Source: Pelecanus crispus (taxonomy: Eukaryota > Chordata > Aves > Pelecaniformes > Pelecanidae). From it: a DNA stretch of 64,000 bases. A model generated the notes under the pieces. It did not search any database, had not been told where the DNA came from, and saw only the letters and a list, made by a program, of their open reading frames with translations. Location: NCBI RefSeq assembly GCF_030463565.1, contig NC_134644.1, forward strand, positions 128,833,388 through 128,897,387, read 5' to 3'. Position 1 is the stretch's first letter. Each line of letters begins with the position of its first letter. The translations under genes and the position numbers were made by a program. This document shows, piece after piece, positions 22,946-35,669 of this stretch.

Positions 22946-25900
22946 TGCTTGAGAGAGAAAAAAAGGTTTATTGCCTTTCTCTTTGCAGCAAGCACGTATT
23001 TTGAAAGAGCAGAATGCTCTCAGGAGTGGTCTACATATGGAGACTGTGATACGGGCCATGCTCTTTTCCCAATTTTAGCAAAGTTAGTGGGCCTATTCAG
23101 TAATTCAACTCGTGTAATGAGTTACCTATGTATACAAGTTACTGAACAGAAAGCTAAAGTGTTAATTTGAATCTTGCTAGCAACTCCCCACCACCTTTCC
23201 CTGTGGGTGCTTTTAGCTATGTCTACACGACAGGCGCACACGTGTACTCTGTACTCTGCCCCAGCCTCAGACCAGGAGTTTGTGAGCTATGTGATGGATC
23301 ACGTTAGCAGGACATGGTTATTAAGCCTGCTAGTTTGTGGGCCCGCTCAGAAAGCAGTCAGAGCAAACTCACACCCCTCTAGAGCTGTCTTTTTCAGTAG
23401 TAAAGGACAGCCTGTCTAGGGAGGTGACTGTGGCTCAAGCCTTGGTTGATGCGGCAAGAGCCCAGCTACAATGTGACATGGAAGAGACACAGCACAGGGC
23501 TGCACATGGAGACAATCTGGTCCCTAGGGAGGCCTGTTGCAGAGCCTTGCACAGAGGTGAGGTTAGTGGCCTGGGCTCCTGAGGAGAAGTAAGGGCTTTT
23601 TACAGCTCTGGATCTTGTATATGAGGTGCCACTCGTTGGTGAGTCAGTGCATGAGTATGCTCACAGTGGACAGGGTCACCAGGAGCAGGATGTGTGAGGG
23701 CCTCAATGCAGGGAAGGTAATGTGCTCTAATTTCACACACCCCCTTACTTGTCCAAAATGTCATTCCCATATGTTAGCCCTAAAAGTACTTTTGTGTGAT
23801 GTAGCTTACTTGACATTCAGTATGCAACAAATTATCTCAGTCTTCACGTATAGTATGGAGGAACTGGAACACAACATATCCTAACTCACTGATTTCCCCA
23901 TGTAGATGTGCCCACATAGGTAAAAGTAGAATTTAGTTCAAACATATTTGTCTTTCACTTGACATTTTCTGTTTCCTCTTTTCTGCTTTTTTCACTATAT
24001 TTCTAATTGACCCTGGTTTCCTCAAAGTAGGATAAGAATTCAATAGCTTTCACCTGTTATTGAAATTAGATAGAGTTCGCCCTTCCTTAACATTAAAGGT
24101 AAACTAGAAAATTACAAATGTACACAAATTTAGGTTTAATACCTTCTCTAATCTTATCATATGTATGTGTGACTTTTCAGCATTTAGTTTTAAAGTGGAA
24201 TATATGTGTAAGGATACATAAACACAGGGAGAGAAAAATTTTCAAGAGAAAAATTTGTTTCTACAATATTGTATTTTTAAAAGACTTACACATGTGTGTA
24301 GGGATAATGGAAATGGGACAGTGTCTGCACAGTAGAAAATCAATTAAGGACAGATCTTTCCCAGCGTTTCTAGCAGCAGAGATGTGTTCTTTCTCAAGTT
24401 TAAATCCAGATTCCATAGACTTGGTTAAGCCATTAAAATCCACAGAGGTTTGGGATTCTTCATGTTGCTAGGAATCCCAGAACATACACATCCTTAAACC
24501 AATATTTTTGAGTTGAGATGGGATACAACATATCCCATCTTGTTTTTCTATGAAAAATAGATTAAAAAGCCTAAAATAGAGAAAAAAGCCTAAAATATGG
24601 CTTTCAGCCACCAAGAGAAAAAGCCTTGCATGAGGCACAATGTAATTAGGAATTTGAAGTACACTGATGCTCAATGCCTTCCCAATCTGCAGGCTAATCA
24701 GGATGGTGCAGATCATTTATTCTGTGGCCTGATGCAGCCTATTATTGTTACGTTTGGGCAACCTTGCCCAGTCTGCAGTGGCTTCTCTTCTTACTGGTCT
24801 TTTGGGACATGGGAGTTGATTAAGGGAATAGTCCTGAATTCTGAAATTGTGACTGTGACCTTGAATGTCTGTTTGAGGGTAAATACTCCTTTTAGTCAAG
24901 TCTACAATGAATTATTACATTCTGGGTTTTAATATTTATAAAAACTTTAGACAAAAGGTGCTGCATATTGCAAATTACAGTTACAGGACTGTGCCCTGAA
25001 TTCTTTTTTTTTTCAGTTGAATTAGTTGAATTAGCATTTGGCCTGTTTATTATTATTAATGCATACTAAGAGAACTATTCTCGGCTGTTTTGCCTATTTT
25101 CAGGAGGATTTAAACTGCTCCAAGCTGCATTACAGAAGGCAAAATCAGAATAATTCATTTTATCATACCTCTGTTGAGGTCCTGAAGAATTTTGTCTTAA
25201 GACACATTAAAATTCCTTGCTTATACATTAAATCAGAGTATGGAGAGTTTATAGGGAATAAAAAAGAGATTGGGTAGAAAAGGTTTTAGATGTGACTCAT
25301 GATCATGAGTGTTCAGTTCAGAAATCTGAACTCAGGATTGCCTAAATGTCAGAGGATGTTGCTTGTATGTAGGATTAAACTTTCAACATTTTCCTCATGC
25401 TGTTTTTGCTGTATTCCACAGGTTACCTTTGCCCCACAAAACGCTGTTGATTACTACATGCGATAGTATACGTGAACAGCAAATTAAAAACAGAGAAACA
25501 CGTCTACAGCACAACAGACTATTTTAGTACACAGTGAAACTAGGGTAAAGGTTGCAGCTGGTTAACAAATATTTTGGCAGCACATATAAAGGAGCAAAAA
25601 AGGAAATCCAGAATGCTGAGGTTTGCACTATCAAAGACTTTTCAATTCGTATTAAACACCATAAAATGCTTGGCTTGAACATACAGGTATAAAATAGCAT
25701 TCATAATGTTTTTTAATATGAAGGCTTGAAACAAGGAGCTGCTGACACAGATCTTTTGAAGACAACTCCAGCATTACATTTCAATGAAGGAAATTTACTT
25801 TTGAGCTATTACATGTCAAGGCAGCTGAATACCTTGGCTGGAAGTATAAAGTAGGATGAACCAGTTTGTTCCTGTTGCTGTGCTCCTCCTAAATGTGGTT

Positions 25901-27192
25901 CAACAGAAACAGGATTATCTTCTTTTAGGGCTTGACTTCACTGCCCTGGTCAGCTTAAATTACCACACTTGAACACAACCTACAATGTTTAACTCATGGG
26001 GAATTCAGAGAGAGCAGAGAGAGAGACAGGCAGAACTGATCTGGAGTGCAGAAGGTGTCAGTATTAGCAGAGGGACCAGATGAGCTCTCCCACTCCACAT
26101 GAATGTCAGCAGCACTGTTGCAAACTGTCCCCTAGCCTGACAGCATAAACATCACCTCCCACGTGGCTCAGCTTGAACTGGAAGGCTTTGCCGGTATGGA
26201 TGAGTATTCAACTAGGCACTGAGCTGGCCCTGTACTCTGGGCTGACACTCCTGTTGAGGCAGGCCTTTAGTCCTGAGTGTGTCTCACAGCACTGGAAGAC
26301 CTACCTTTCCTCCTGCCTACCTTGCAAAGCCAGACTTGAGGCAGGTCTGAGGCTGGCTGCCCTGCTGATGCTCAGTCTATGGGATGGGGGAATTTACTGC
26401 AAGTGAATTATACAAGAATTTACAACAGCTTGCAGAAGGTGCACTCATTATTAGTTTGATATTCATTGGAGACTGTGTTTAAGTCAAGCCAAGTTTTCCT
26501 TAAAGAGTACTAAGTATAGATTTTTCACAGAAGGCTGGACAGACAGTCAAACTTTGTTTGCCTCCAAAGAACAGAGATTTTCAGGGTAAAGTTAATGTTG
26601 TTTCCTATTTCTCAGAATATCAGTGGACTTTTACCAGTACAGTATGTAACTTGGCATGCTGTGCTATCAGCTGCTCTAGTGTATGTTTGCTCTGGTTCTT
26701 CCAGCAGTCCCCTGTATCTCCCTTGCTTGATGCTGGGGAGAGGGAGGAGAGGTTACAGCTGAAAAGTACATGATGTTGTTTTGAACACATTTTTGGAAGA
26801 TGGAGCGATATTCTGGAACTTTCTTACCAGTTCAGTCTCTCTCCCACTGAATTAATGCCAGTGACTGACAGCAGCAGTCTTTCATACAACAGAACCAGCA
26901 TTTGAGGTTTGGCTCCAAATAAAATAATTTTCCACAAGAAGCTATGTGCAGTTTAAAACATATGATTTGGCCTTCCATATATGAGGCAGCTTTATATGAA
27001 TGTGATATAGTATGTCAGCAGAGGGACCTTTTGACATATCCAGTTAGATGGATAGTCAGTCCACCTTCCAAAAAGATTTTCTCACAATTACATCATGTGC
27101 TTTTCAGCCACCCCATATAACATAAGACAACTGCAGAAGGGATTGCAGTGAGTCTAAGCAAACATGAACTACAGGCCAAACTACACAAAAGG
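22946..27192. other. Intergenic, possible MITE, no gene recognised
   Basis: The section 23205-23915 is GC-richer than its surroundings and is bounded by gctatgtctacac on the left and an approximate reverse complement, tgtagatgtgccc, on the right. This could be an old terminal-inverted-repeat element. Another GC-richer patch lies at 26030-26400. No coding region is recognisable. Confidence 0.45.
23205..23915. mobile_element. Possible old MITE-like element
   Basis: The left edge carries GCTATGTCTACAC (23216-23228) and the right edge TGTAGATGTGCCC (near 23898-23910), an imperfect inverted pair. Sauropsid MITEs with a GTCTACAC-type terminus are known to me in general, but the match here is short and chance is possible. 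The interior is GC-richer, with open frames on the + strand that I cannot identify. Confidence 0.3.
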
Positions 27193-28093
27193 TCATAGAA
27201 TCATAGAATCATAGAATGCTTTGGGTTGGAAGGGACCTTTAGAGGTCATCTAGCCCAACCCCCTGCAGTGAGCAGGGACAGCTTTAACCAGATCAGGTTG
27301 CTCACAGCCCCGTCCAACCTGACCTTGAACGTTTCCAGGGATGGGGCCTCTACCGCCTCTCTGGGCAACCTGTTCCAGTGCTTGACCACCCTCATTGTAA
27401 AAAATTTCTTTCTTATGTCTAGTCTAACTCTATTCTTCTTTAGTTGAAATCCATTATTCCTTGTTCTGTCACAACAGGCCTTGCTAAAAAGATTCTCCCC
27501 ATCCTTCCTGTAGGCCCCCTTTAACTACTGAAAGGCTGCAATAAGGTCTCCCCGCAGCCTTCTCTTCTCCAGGCTGAACAACCCCAACTCTCTCAGCCTG
27601 GCCTCATAGGAGAGGTGCTCCAGCCCTCAGATCATGTTTGTGGCCCTCCTCTGGACCCGCTCCAGCAGGTCCATGTCCTTCTTGTGCTGAGAACTCCAGA
27701 GCTGGACGCAGTACTCCAGGTGAGGTCTGACCAGAGCAGAGTAGAGGGGCAGAATCACCTCCCTCGACCTGCTGGCCACGCTTCTTTTGATGCAGCCCAG
27801 GATACGGTTGGCCTTCTGGGCTGCAAGTGCACATAGTTGGCTCATGTCCAGCGTTTCATCTACCAGCACCCCCAAGTCCTTCTCCACAGGACTGCTTTCA
27901 ATCCCTTCATCCCCCAGCCTGTATTGATATTGGGGGTTTCCCCAGCGCAGGTGCAGGACCTTGCAGTTGGCCTTGTTGAACCTCATGAGGTTCACACAGG
28001 CCCACCTCTCCAGCTTGTCCAGGTCCCTCTGGATGACATCTCGTCCTCCTGGTGTGTCAACCGCACCACTCAGCTTGGTGTCGTGTGCAAAAA
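27193..28093 (-). mobile_element. CR1 LINE, 5'-truncated, about 0.9 kb
   Basis: The copy opens with a reversed ATTCTATG-type terminus (catagaatcatagaatcata) and gctttgggttggaaggg. It extends through the antisense CR1 ORF2 C-terminal half, and similarity to the copy at 56653-57985 ends at about 28093. The two are very alike base for base, so they belong to the same young subfamily. Confidence 0.93.
27627..28078 (-). pseudogene. CR1 ORF2 fragment (thumb and C-terminal region)
   Basis: The - strand reads [46 protein letters not shown] and [13 protein letters not shown], which follow the RT palm in CR1 ORF2. A TGA at 27627-27629 stops the frame. The copy at 56653-57985 has CGA at that position, so this is a CpG transition. 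The catalytic FADD region is absent because of truncation. Confidence 0.88.
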
Positions 28094-31000
28094 CACAACA
28101 GGATATATGCTATTACAAGACTTCCACAAAATACTTTAACATGCCTTCAACAGGTAGTTTGTTCCTCGTATATCTTTGAAAGTTACTTCCCTAAAGAGGC
28201 TCAGTACAGATACCATACTTAGTTGTTATCATGGCCATGTTTTTTACCTTGCTTTTCTGACTTGTAAGCATGAGTAGTGAAAATTACTTCCCCACAGCAG
28301 GGCATGGTTACAAATATTTTTCTCTAAAGATCTATCCACTTGTGTCAGCAGGTCATACAATTGTTTTTTTTCATTCTTTATATGGTTTTGAAAGAATTTA
28401 GCAGATCTAGAAGTTCATGGATTTTGACAGGTGACACTGTCCCAGGGCTTTCTTCAGAATGAGGAACTAAATGAGAATGAGAACTAAAAAAACTTGCTGT
28501 AAAAATGTATTTTCCCTTGAATGTGCTAGAAAATTCTAGAATTTTTCCCTGCATCTGTAACAAAAATAAATATGTCTACCAGAAAAATGGTGCATAAGTA
28601 GTTGATCAGGAGACTATGTGAAGCATCAGCTACTACAGAGTGGACGCAGCAAGGGATTTTGACTTTCAAGGACTATAACAAAGTCTTGCTTTTTAACTCA
28701 CAGTACTAGAAACTGTACCAGGTAGGTACAAAGGATCAAATCTCAAAGGATCTAGTTTTTAGGGCTCAAAACCTTCATAAGGATGGTACAAGTTTTAAGC
28801 TTCCTATATAGAGGCTAACTTGGAGTTTCAGCAGTTCAGAGGGATTGCCACACAAGAAGCATTGCCTCAGTTCACACACATCCTTTCTGAGATGAATCAA
28901 ATGGCACAAAAGATGCCCTGCTGTGCTGAGCATTAGAGTTAGAGAAAAAATGTACAACCCGGGCTCCTTCCTATCTCCTTGGAGTCCCACATGTCCCAGC
29001 AGAGGAGTGGGTGTTGCAGCCCCATGTTCCCTGGAGTGTAAAGCCTGCAGCGGTACTGGGCTTACTTACAGCAGAGGGAAGAGCGCTCTGGTGGTGTTTC
29101 TCTGAAAACAGCAAAGAGATTCCGGACCTTTGAAAGTTTTCATGAAAGCCTACCATGCTTATTCTGTCCTATCAGAACTCAGCCAGAAAACTTTGCTTTC
29201 TTAAAGTAAGTAAATTCCATTAAAATCAACTACTGCTGTAGTTGATGGGATTGTTGCAATAAGAAAGGTTTTGGGGATCCAGCTCTTTTCTTATATATCA
29301 CTTTTACTAGAACTCTACATGTGCTTAACAATTAACAGTAGCCAAAAATAGCCAAAGGTAAAGAAAGATATAATTTCTGATGACATTGTCTGTAAGATGG
29401 AAAACTGAGAGTATGGGAAAATGCAGGCAGGCTGGCAAGGGAAGTGGCAGAGTCTCCCTGTTTCCCTGCCTTCAAAGCGAGACTAAGTGCTTCCTGAAAG
29501 ATATTTTTCAGCCAGATGCAAGTTATTTGGCTCAGTGGAGTCCAATATCCTGTGGCCTCCATTATACAGGAGCTTGGATGTGTATTTACTAGTCTTTATA
29601 CTCAATGAATCTATGAAACACGAGAGGAAGAGCTCCGGCCCAATCAGTATGGGTTGTATGACATGAAAGAAAGGCAAGGGAAAGCAAAGACAGCAACAAG
29701 GAGAGGAAAGAGATAGAACCTTTCCAGTCTTATAAATCAGAAGTGAATCCCTTGACACTAATACATCAATGTAAGAGCAGAATAAGACCTATATGCAGCT
29801 ATGTAAGCCTTGAAAGGGAAAGTATAAAGCTTCTCAAATTTGAGGCTCTCCAGAGGCTTTAAGAAAACAAAAAAAAAAAAAAGTAAAAAAAGCACCCATA
29901 AAGGACTTTTTAGTTTTAACAGTATGTAAAGCAACTTAGTATCTTGTTTGATGTGTACAGGTAATAGTGTTGCATTTCTATGTTTTCCCCAGTATCACAT
30001 GCTCTGTGGGTAAATATATTTTTTTACTGTTGCTGGTAGCTTATGAAGCATTGACAGTAATATACATGACTAGTGCCATAAGTACCAGAAAAAAACATTG
30101 TAGTGCATATTGCAGAGAACCAATAAACAGCCAACAATGTAAGGCTAAATGTGAAATTACTGGCTGCTCTTCAATAGCGCTCTAGGAAAATTGTGATTTT
30201 CAGATACGATATGTTCAGTCAAATTAAAGTCTCATGACTGCTTCAAGATGTCCATTTATCACCCAAAATAAATCAAACGAGAGAACAGACAACAATACAT
30301 GATTATATTCAAAGGCAACACATCAGCACCTATGGGTAAAATTTCCAGCAGCAGTCAGATAACAGGGGCAGGAAATAAAAGTACAACAATAGATCACGTC
30401 AGGACAGGATATTATAGAATCTCAGCTTGGTTCATAAATATAAAATAACAAACTACTGCTTGCATACTCTTACCTGTCAAACTGTATTAAAAAACTTGAG
30501 AAAATGTTATTGTTGCCTGTTACAGCTGAAGCTTTGGTCAACGAATTAAATAGATTATACTGAAACAAGTACACCTGCTTTTTTTTATGTATGCAGACCT
30601 GAAAGCAAGAAAAAGAAAGATAACCAAGTATGTAATGCACATTTTAAACTACAATTTCCTCTTTGATTTTTGTTTTTTGGATTCAGATTAAAATCTTATA
30701 AAACTTTTTGGTGATCTTCAAATTTGAAAACTTTGCTAGCAAACCTGAAAGATTCCCCAGAGCTATGGTCTAGTGCCTATGCAAAAAATTGGGAAAAAAT
30801 TATTTGAAAATTCAGGTGAAAATCTGTGTGAAATTACAATTCTTCTCCAAGCATTAGTTGGAGAGTGTGAAGAACGTTTGAGCAGAAAGTCTGGCCACCA
30901 GATGGAGGATCAAGATAATTGGAGGTAATGCAGATCAACAGATGGAAGCCTGAGAAATATCTGAAAATAAAACCTTAAGAAAGTAATTTGTTGTCCTGAG

Positions 31001-31282
31001 TGCTTAATGTTTTACTCTGTCTTGCCAAATGTGCAAGTTGCAAAGCAAATGCGTGCCCAAAGTGGACATGTTAAGTGCTGAGCTACGTATTAGAAAGGGG
31101 AAAGAAAAGGGCTCCTTCCCTGCATGTCAGAGAGTCTTTCTGTAAGTTGGTACAGACCTGCAGGCTGTGCCCTGGCACAATGAGATGGGCCCTTGCACAG
31201 CAACAGCTTCTCAACCACTGCTCTGAAGGACTTCTATCTCATTTGATTTGAATCACACCATTATCAGCACTGAGCTTCACAA
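28094..31282. other. Intergenic, no gene recognised
   Basis: AT-rich unique sequence with an A-run at 29869-29882. No exon, RNA gene or repeat family is recognised. Confidence 0.5.
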
Positions 31283-33003
31283 CAGGAGGAGGTCTACACC
31301 ACTGGGCAGACATCTGCTTATATTTACACAGCCCTATTCCTTGCAGCACTCTAGAGGACAAAGCCTAATTTTCCATGTCGCAGAGTCTGCGAAATGTTCC
31401 TGAGAGTGGACCGAAGTCACCCACTGGAGGAGAAAACTGTGGAGGCGCTCCCACACAAAATCTGAATAACTCATCAGCTGGACTTTACCCACTTAAAGTG
31501 CCTAGGGCTTCTGAATTAGAAACATTTTTGAAGACTGCTGACAAGAAGGGCCAATTGAGTTAGAGATGAACTAGAAACTGCTCCTGGATAAGGCTGCACA
31601 ATGAAGTAGGGTGAACCTGTGTATGTGTTGAGGATCTGCAAAAGAACAAGCTAAATATTGCTACTTCTGCAGCCACTTAGGCTAAAAAAGAGCTCCCTAT
31701 CCTAATTACACAGACTTGTTAAATTGCAGTAATGTGACAGCATTTTCTCAGAAAGGACATTTCATAGAAAGTGCATATCATGCTCCCTAGTACCTCAGTT
31801 GCCATTCAGGTTTAGTTATGTAGCTGAACTCCCCACGGACACTGGAGTCATGAGGACAGAATTGCATACAGCTGGCAGAAGAGGATATGACTATCTGCAC
31901 CTTGTGGATGAGCATCTACACACCACAGATACCAATTTCATTGGGATGAGTGTGTTCTTTCTTTTTGAAAATGAAGTGCAGTAATTCTGAAACCTGCAGT
32001 AGATATGGACATGGCCTGTAGGATCTCCATGACTGTGGAATACGATGGATCAGCAGCCCACATGATTGTATTAAGAGCTGGCCCTGCCCAAGAAACACTG
32101 GCTAAGGGAAAATGTCGTCTTCACATCCTACCTAGCACAGCTGAGTGTGCTATTCCCCCTGAATACAGAAAAGATGTCCAGAATGGTGTAGACTTTCACC
32201 AGACAGGAAAGGAGCAGATGGTGGTGGCCTGCAGACTTTCATTACATACACAGCCACAACAGATTTACTAACACCAGATTGCTGTGCCATGGATCTATAG
32301 GAGTCTGGCAGAAACAGCTTCCAAGGAGGAATGCCCATACATTTCTAGACTGGTAAAAGGAAAACAGAAAGAGTTGTGATGCATCTCTAACACTGAGCAG
32401 TTTCTGAGATAGACCCATGAAGGTAATCTTTTGCATCCAGAAATTAGCAACACATGAATGTAAATCACCAGGAGGGGCTCGTGATGCATGTCCAGCATTA
32501 TTAAGACTTGGCAAAACCAAGTTTGATGGTGGCATCTGCCATGTTTTTAGTGCACCAGAAAACAGCAGAGATTCATCTGGTGCTGGCACAACTTTTGAAG
32601 ACTGCAGTCTAGGAGATCCAGCAGCCAAATGGCCTCCAGCAACTATCCAGGGTGATTGGTTTTGCTGTCCTTGAATCTGGAGATACCTGGAGCTTTTTGC
32701 TGCCTCTGTTGTCCTTTGTCAACCTCACAAGCTGTAGCTTGTTGTCATGCACTGAATACAGTTCAGATGCTCTAAGATGGCAGCAGGCAGTGGTCCTACA
32801 GACCCTGTAGTCTCTGCAGGAGTAAGAGATGTCTTTTGAAGGAAATATAAGAGCTTGCACTATTGTAGCCACATCCTTGAGAACTTCATCCTTGATAAAG
32901 CAGGAACAAACCTGTGGCAAACTAAGGGAACTGCAGACACAAACAAGGCACTGCAGCATGGGGCCTCTTTATTGTGGTCACGGGAACAGTGTAGACATGG
33001 CCT
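31283..33003 (-). mobile_element. Degraded PIF/Harbinger-type DNA transposon (probable)
   Basis: The interior is GC-richer than its surroundings and coding-like on the - strand. At 32338-32150 the - strand reads WKLFLPDSYRSMAQQSGVSK and on to VVAVYVMKVC. This fits the helix-turn-helix region of Harbinger transposases, which has the form KLA..DSYRS...QFGV..STV..VM..V. Possible ends are GTCTACAC at 31292-31299 and the inverse GTGTAGAC at 32989-32996. No clean 3-bp TWA duplication is visible. Flanking - strand frames at 32959-32242 are broken by stops and frameshifts. The assignment rests on one motif block and short termini. Confidence 0.5.
32150..32338 (-). pseudogene. Harbinger transposase fragment, HTH-like block
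   Basis: A 62-codon open stretch holds the best transposase match in the element, with PDSYRS at residues 11-16 and GVSKSVV at residues 22-28. The nuclease D-D-E motifs expected downstream (toward lower coordinates) are not readable, because stops and shifts interrupt the frame. Full HARBI-type proteins are several times longer. The fragment cannot be functional. Confidence 0.55.
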
Positions 33004-35073
33004 AATTCTGCTTGCTTGCCTTGTGTCACTGCAGATCCGTGGAAGAAACAGCTGAACAGGCAAATACCTATGTGTAAGATTTCCACGTAGCTCAAATATG
33101 TGTATATATAAAAGGCCAGTGCTAATGATGTATTTCCGAGCTTCAGTACAGATTTCTTAAGGTTTGAATATTTGCTTTCAGATCTTCACTTCTGTAAAAA
33201 AATGTGAGATTTTTTTAGGTAGGTGTTAAGATTGTGCCTTTTTCCTCTTACAAGTCCAAAATGACAAAAATGACTCTAATGATCCTTTGGCAAGATGCTG
33301 CAAATTTGCAGAAGGTGGAATCTGGAGACATAAGGCAGCCAAGAAATGCTCCTTTCCAAGCTGAGCCTGCTGCCAGTGCAGAGAACAGGGTAAGCCAGAT
33401 TTCGTTTAGTACCTGGAATAGTACATCAGGGAAACCACAGGGAGAGGATTTCACCTGGTAGGAACACAGCTGCTTCACAGACTCTCTTGTGCTTCTGAGA
33501 TGCTGCCAGGGCCACCCTGGTGGTCCTTGTGAGGCCTGCTCCTCGGGCAGACACCTGCAACAGTTCAATCTCCTGGTTTTGAGCTTGAGCATTTACAGGC
33601 ATCTTTCTGCCTTCAGTGAGGGGTGGCAGGACTGAATTACACCATTAGCTCATAATTTCTAAGCTTACGTAACTATGATACAAATGAAATGTTTGACTAA
33701 GCACATAGACTAAGTGCTTGAGTTTTAACAACCCAATAGAGAAACCACAAATAGATGAATCAAAGAAAAGGAAAATGTGCTTTAAAAATTACCAAAGACT
33801 ATCCATTTCAGAACTACCAAAGTTCCTATCAATTTCAAAACCATAAAATAACTCTTTGATATAAATTACTATTAGAACAATATTTTGCAATCGTATTTTG
33901 TAAGAAAATTACAAAGTTCTGCAGCAAGATTTTCTGATCTAACTTTTGCTCATTTTTGTACTTCTGGCAAATTAAAGAAGTCATTATAGTGTAATAAAAA
34001 AGGATATAATTTTGGACTGGATTATAATTAAAATGAATGAGGTCAATGAACTGTGTCTGAATCACTGCTTTCATACTCAGAAATGCTGTTTGGTTCAGAT
34101 GATATTTTATGTCTCTATTATAAGTACAGTATTTTCAGACAAACCGAAAAATCTAAAACTCTATCTGTGTTATACAGACAAAATCACAGTAATTATGTGC
34201 ATAAAGTTGAGTGTCTGAGCATAGGATTCATTGTTACTTTTTGGCTTTTAATTTATCTCTGACTAGCTAACCCTGCTCTATGTGCTGTTGTGATTGATGC
34301 ACAACCATCTTGTGTACGTTTGCCTGAAATTCTGCATATTGCAAATCATGCATAAAAGAATATGCTTAAAGATTTAAACAATTGAATTTGAACTGCTCTT
34401 ATTTGTGAATACTTTCTTTAATAAGCTAATTTGAGAACAGCAATTTATTATAAAGTTACAGGTATTAAGAGTTAAAATAAAAATAGATAGGTTTTTGAGA
34501 ATGAATGTTTCCAACAATATTCATATAAAAAGCTTTAACATCAGGTGTTTGGTGTCCTTAGGTCTCCCAGATGAGACTACAGAGATAGAGGTCTGTTGAT
34601 AAACCAAAAAGTACCTATACTGAGGTCCTCAGAAATATTTAGGAATACTTCTCTTGATTTCTGTACAGGCAGTGGTCCTTCTAAAGGCCAACAGTACCAA
34701 GCTGGTGAGTTATAGAGCAGGTGTGTGAAAGCTAAAGGCAATGCTGAGCAAAACTACTTTGTTCTGGCAGCTTGCCTAACTTTAACCTCTCTGTGTGTCC
34801 CAGCTCCAATACCAAAGCTCTTTTAGACATGTAGAACCACCTTTTCCAAAATGTGTCTTATAAGAAAACTGTAGGTATAATGACAAGCTGTTCTTTTAAA
34901 CAATTATTTCTCAAACTGCAGGCCAGTACCTTTCTGGCAGCCCTGAAAGGGCTTAGGGTGGGTTGGTCAAGTATCACGTGCAGCAGTTCTCCCTCTCAGG
35001 TTAGCAGCAGCTGTCATATTAACAAATGAGGACAACCTATGATTAGTGGCTGCAGGATTTTACTTTACCCAGG
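33004..35073. other. Intergenic, no gene recognised
   Basis: AT-rich unique sequence. A 114-codon - strand frame at 33248-33592 shows no domain I know. A TATATAAAAGG string occurs at 33105, with no gene after it. Confidence 0.5.
35069..35073. repeat. Target-site duplication, left (CCAGG)
   Basis: CCAGG before the LTR matches GCAGG at 35670-35674 in four of five bases. Confidence 0.65.
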
Positions 35074-35669
35074 TTTCATGGTTTAAGTCCAGCCAGCAAC
35101 TAAACACCACACAGCTGCTTGCTCACTCCCTGCCCCGGTGGGATGGGGGAGAGAATCAGAAGGGCAAAAGTGAGAAAACTCCTGGGTTGGGATAAAGACA
35201 GTTTAATAAGTAAAGCAAAAGCCATGCACACAAGCAAAGCAAAGCAAGGAATTCATTCCCTACTTCCCATCGTCCGGCAGGTGTTCAGCCATCTCCAGGA
35301 AAGCAGGGCTCTATCATGTAAAATGGTTACTTGGGAAACCATACTCCATCGCTACCATCGTCCCCCCTTCCCTCTTCTTCCCCCAGCTTTATATGCTGAG
35401 CATAACATCATACGGTACAGAATATCCCTTTGGTCAGTTGGGGTCAGCTGTCCCAGCTGTGTCTCCTCCCAACTTCTTGTGCACCCCCAGCCTGCTCACT
35501 GGTGGGGTGGGGTGAGAGGCAGAAGAGGCCTTGACTCTGCGTAAGCACTGCTCAGCAGTAACTAAAGCATCCCTGTGTCATCAACACTGTGTTCAGTACA
35601 AATCCAAAGCATGGCCCCATACTAGCTACTATGAAGAAAATTAACTCTATCCCAGCCAAAACCAGCACA
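35074..35669 (-). mobile_element. Solo LTR, 596-bp subfamily
   Basis: On the + strand it runs from TTTCATGGTTTAAGTCC to CTCTATCCCAGCCAAAACCAGCACA, the reverse of the copy at 45279-45874. The length (596) is equal. It has the reversed TATA box (35388-35395), a CRE-like remnant (35403-35410) and a reversed ATTAAA signal (35202-35207). Flanks match in four of five bases. No internal retroviral sequence is present. A 141-codon frame inside it (35119-35544) is repeated antisense in the other copy; it shows no known domain and looks like a by-product of the LTR sequence. Confidence 0.92.
35388..35410 (-). promoter_or_regulatory. LTR core promoter: TATA and CRE-like remnant
   Basis: Read on the - strand, a TGATGTTA-type site lies just before CATATAAA. 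The CRE core is more decayed here than in the copies at 12496 and 47553. Confidence 0.45.

Noticed and set aside
33105-33115. TATATAAAAGG, a strong TATA-like word
   Set aside because: No gene, CpG island or LTR context follows it. Such words are frequent in AT-rich DNA.
35119-35544. A 141-codon frame found again at 45404-45829 on the other strand, looking like a conserved gene pair
   Set aside because: Both copies are the same part of the 596-bp LTR in opposite orientations, so the similarity comes from the transposon and not from a gene family.
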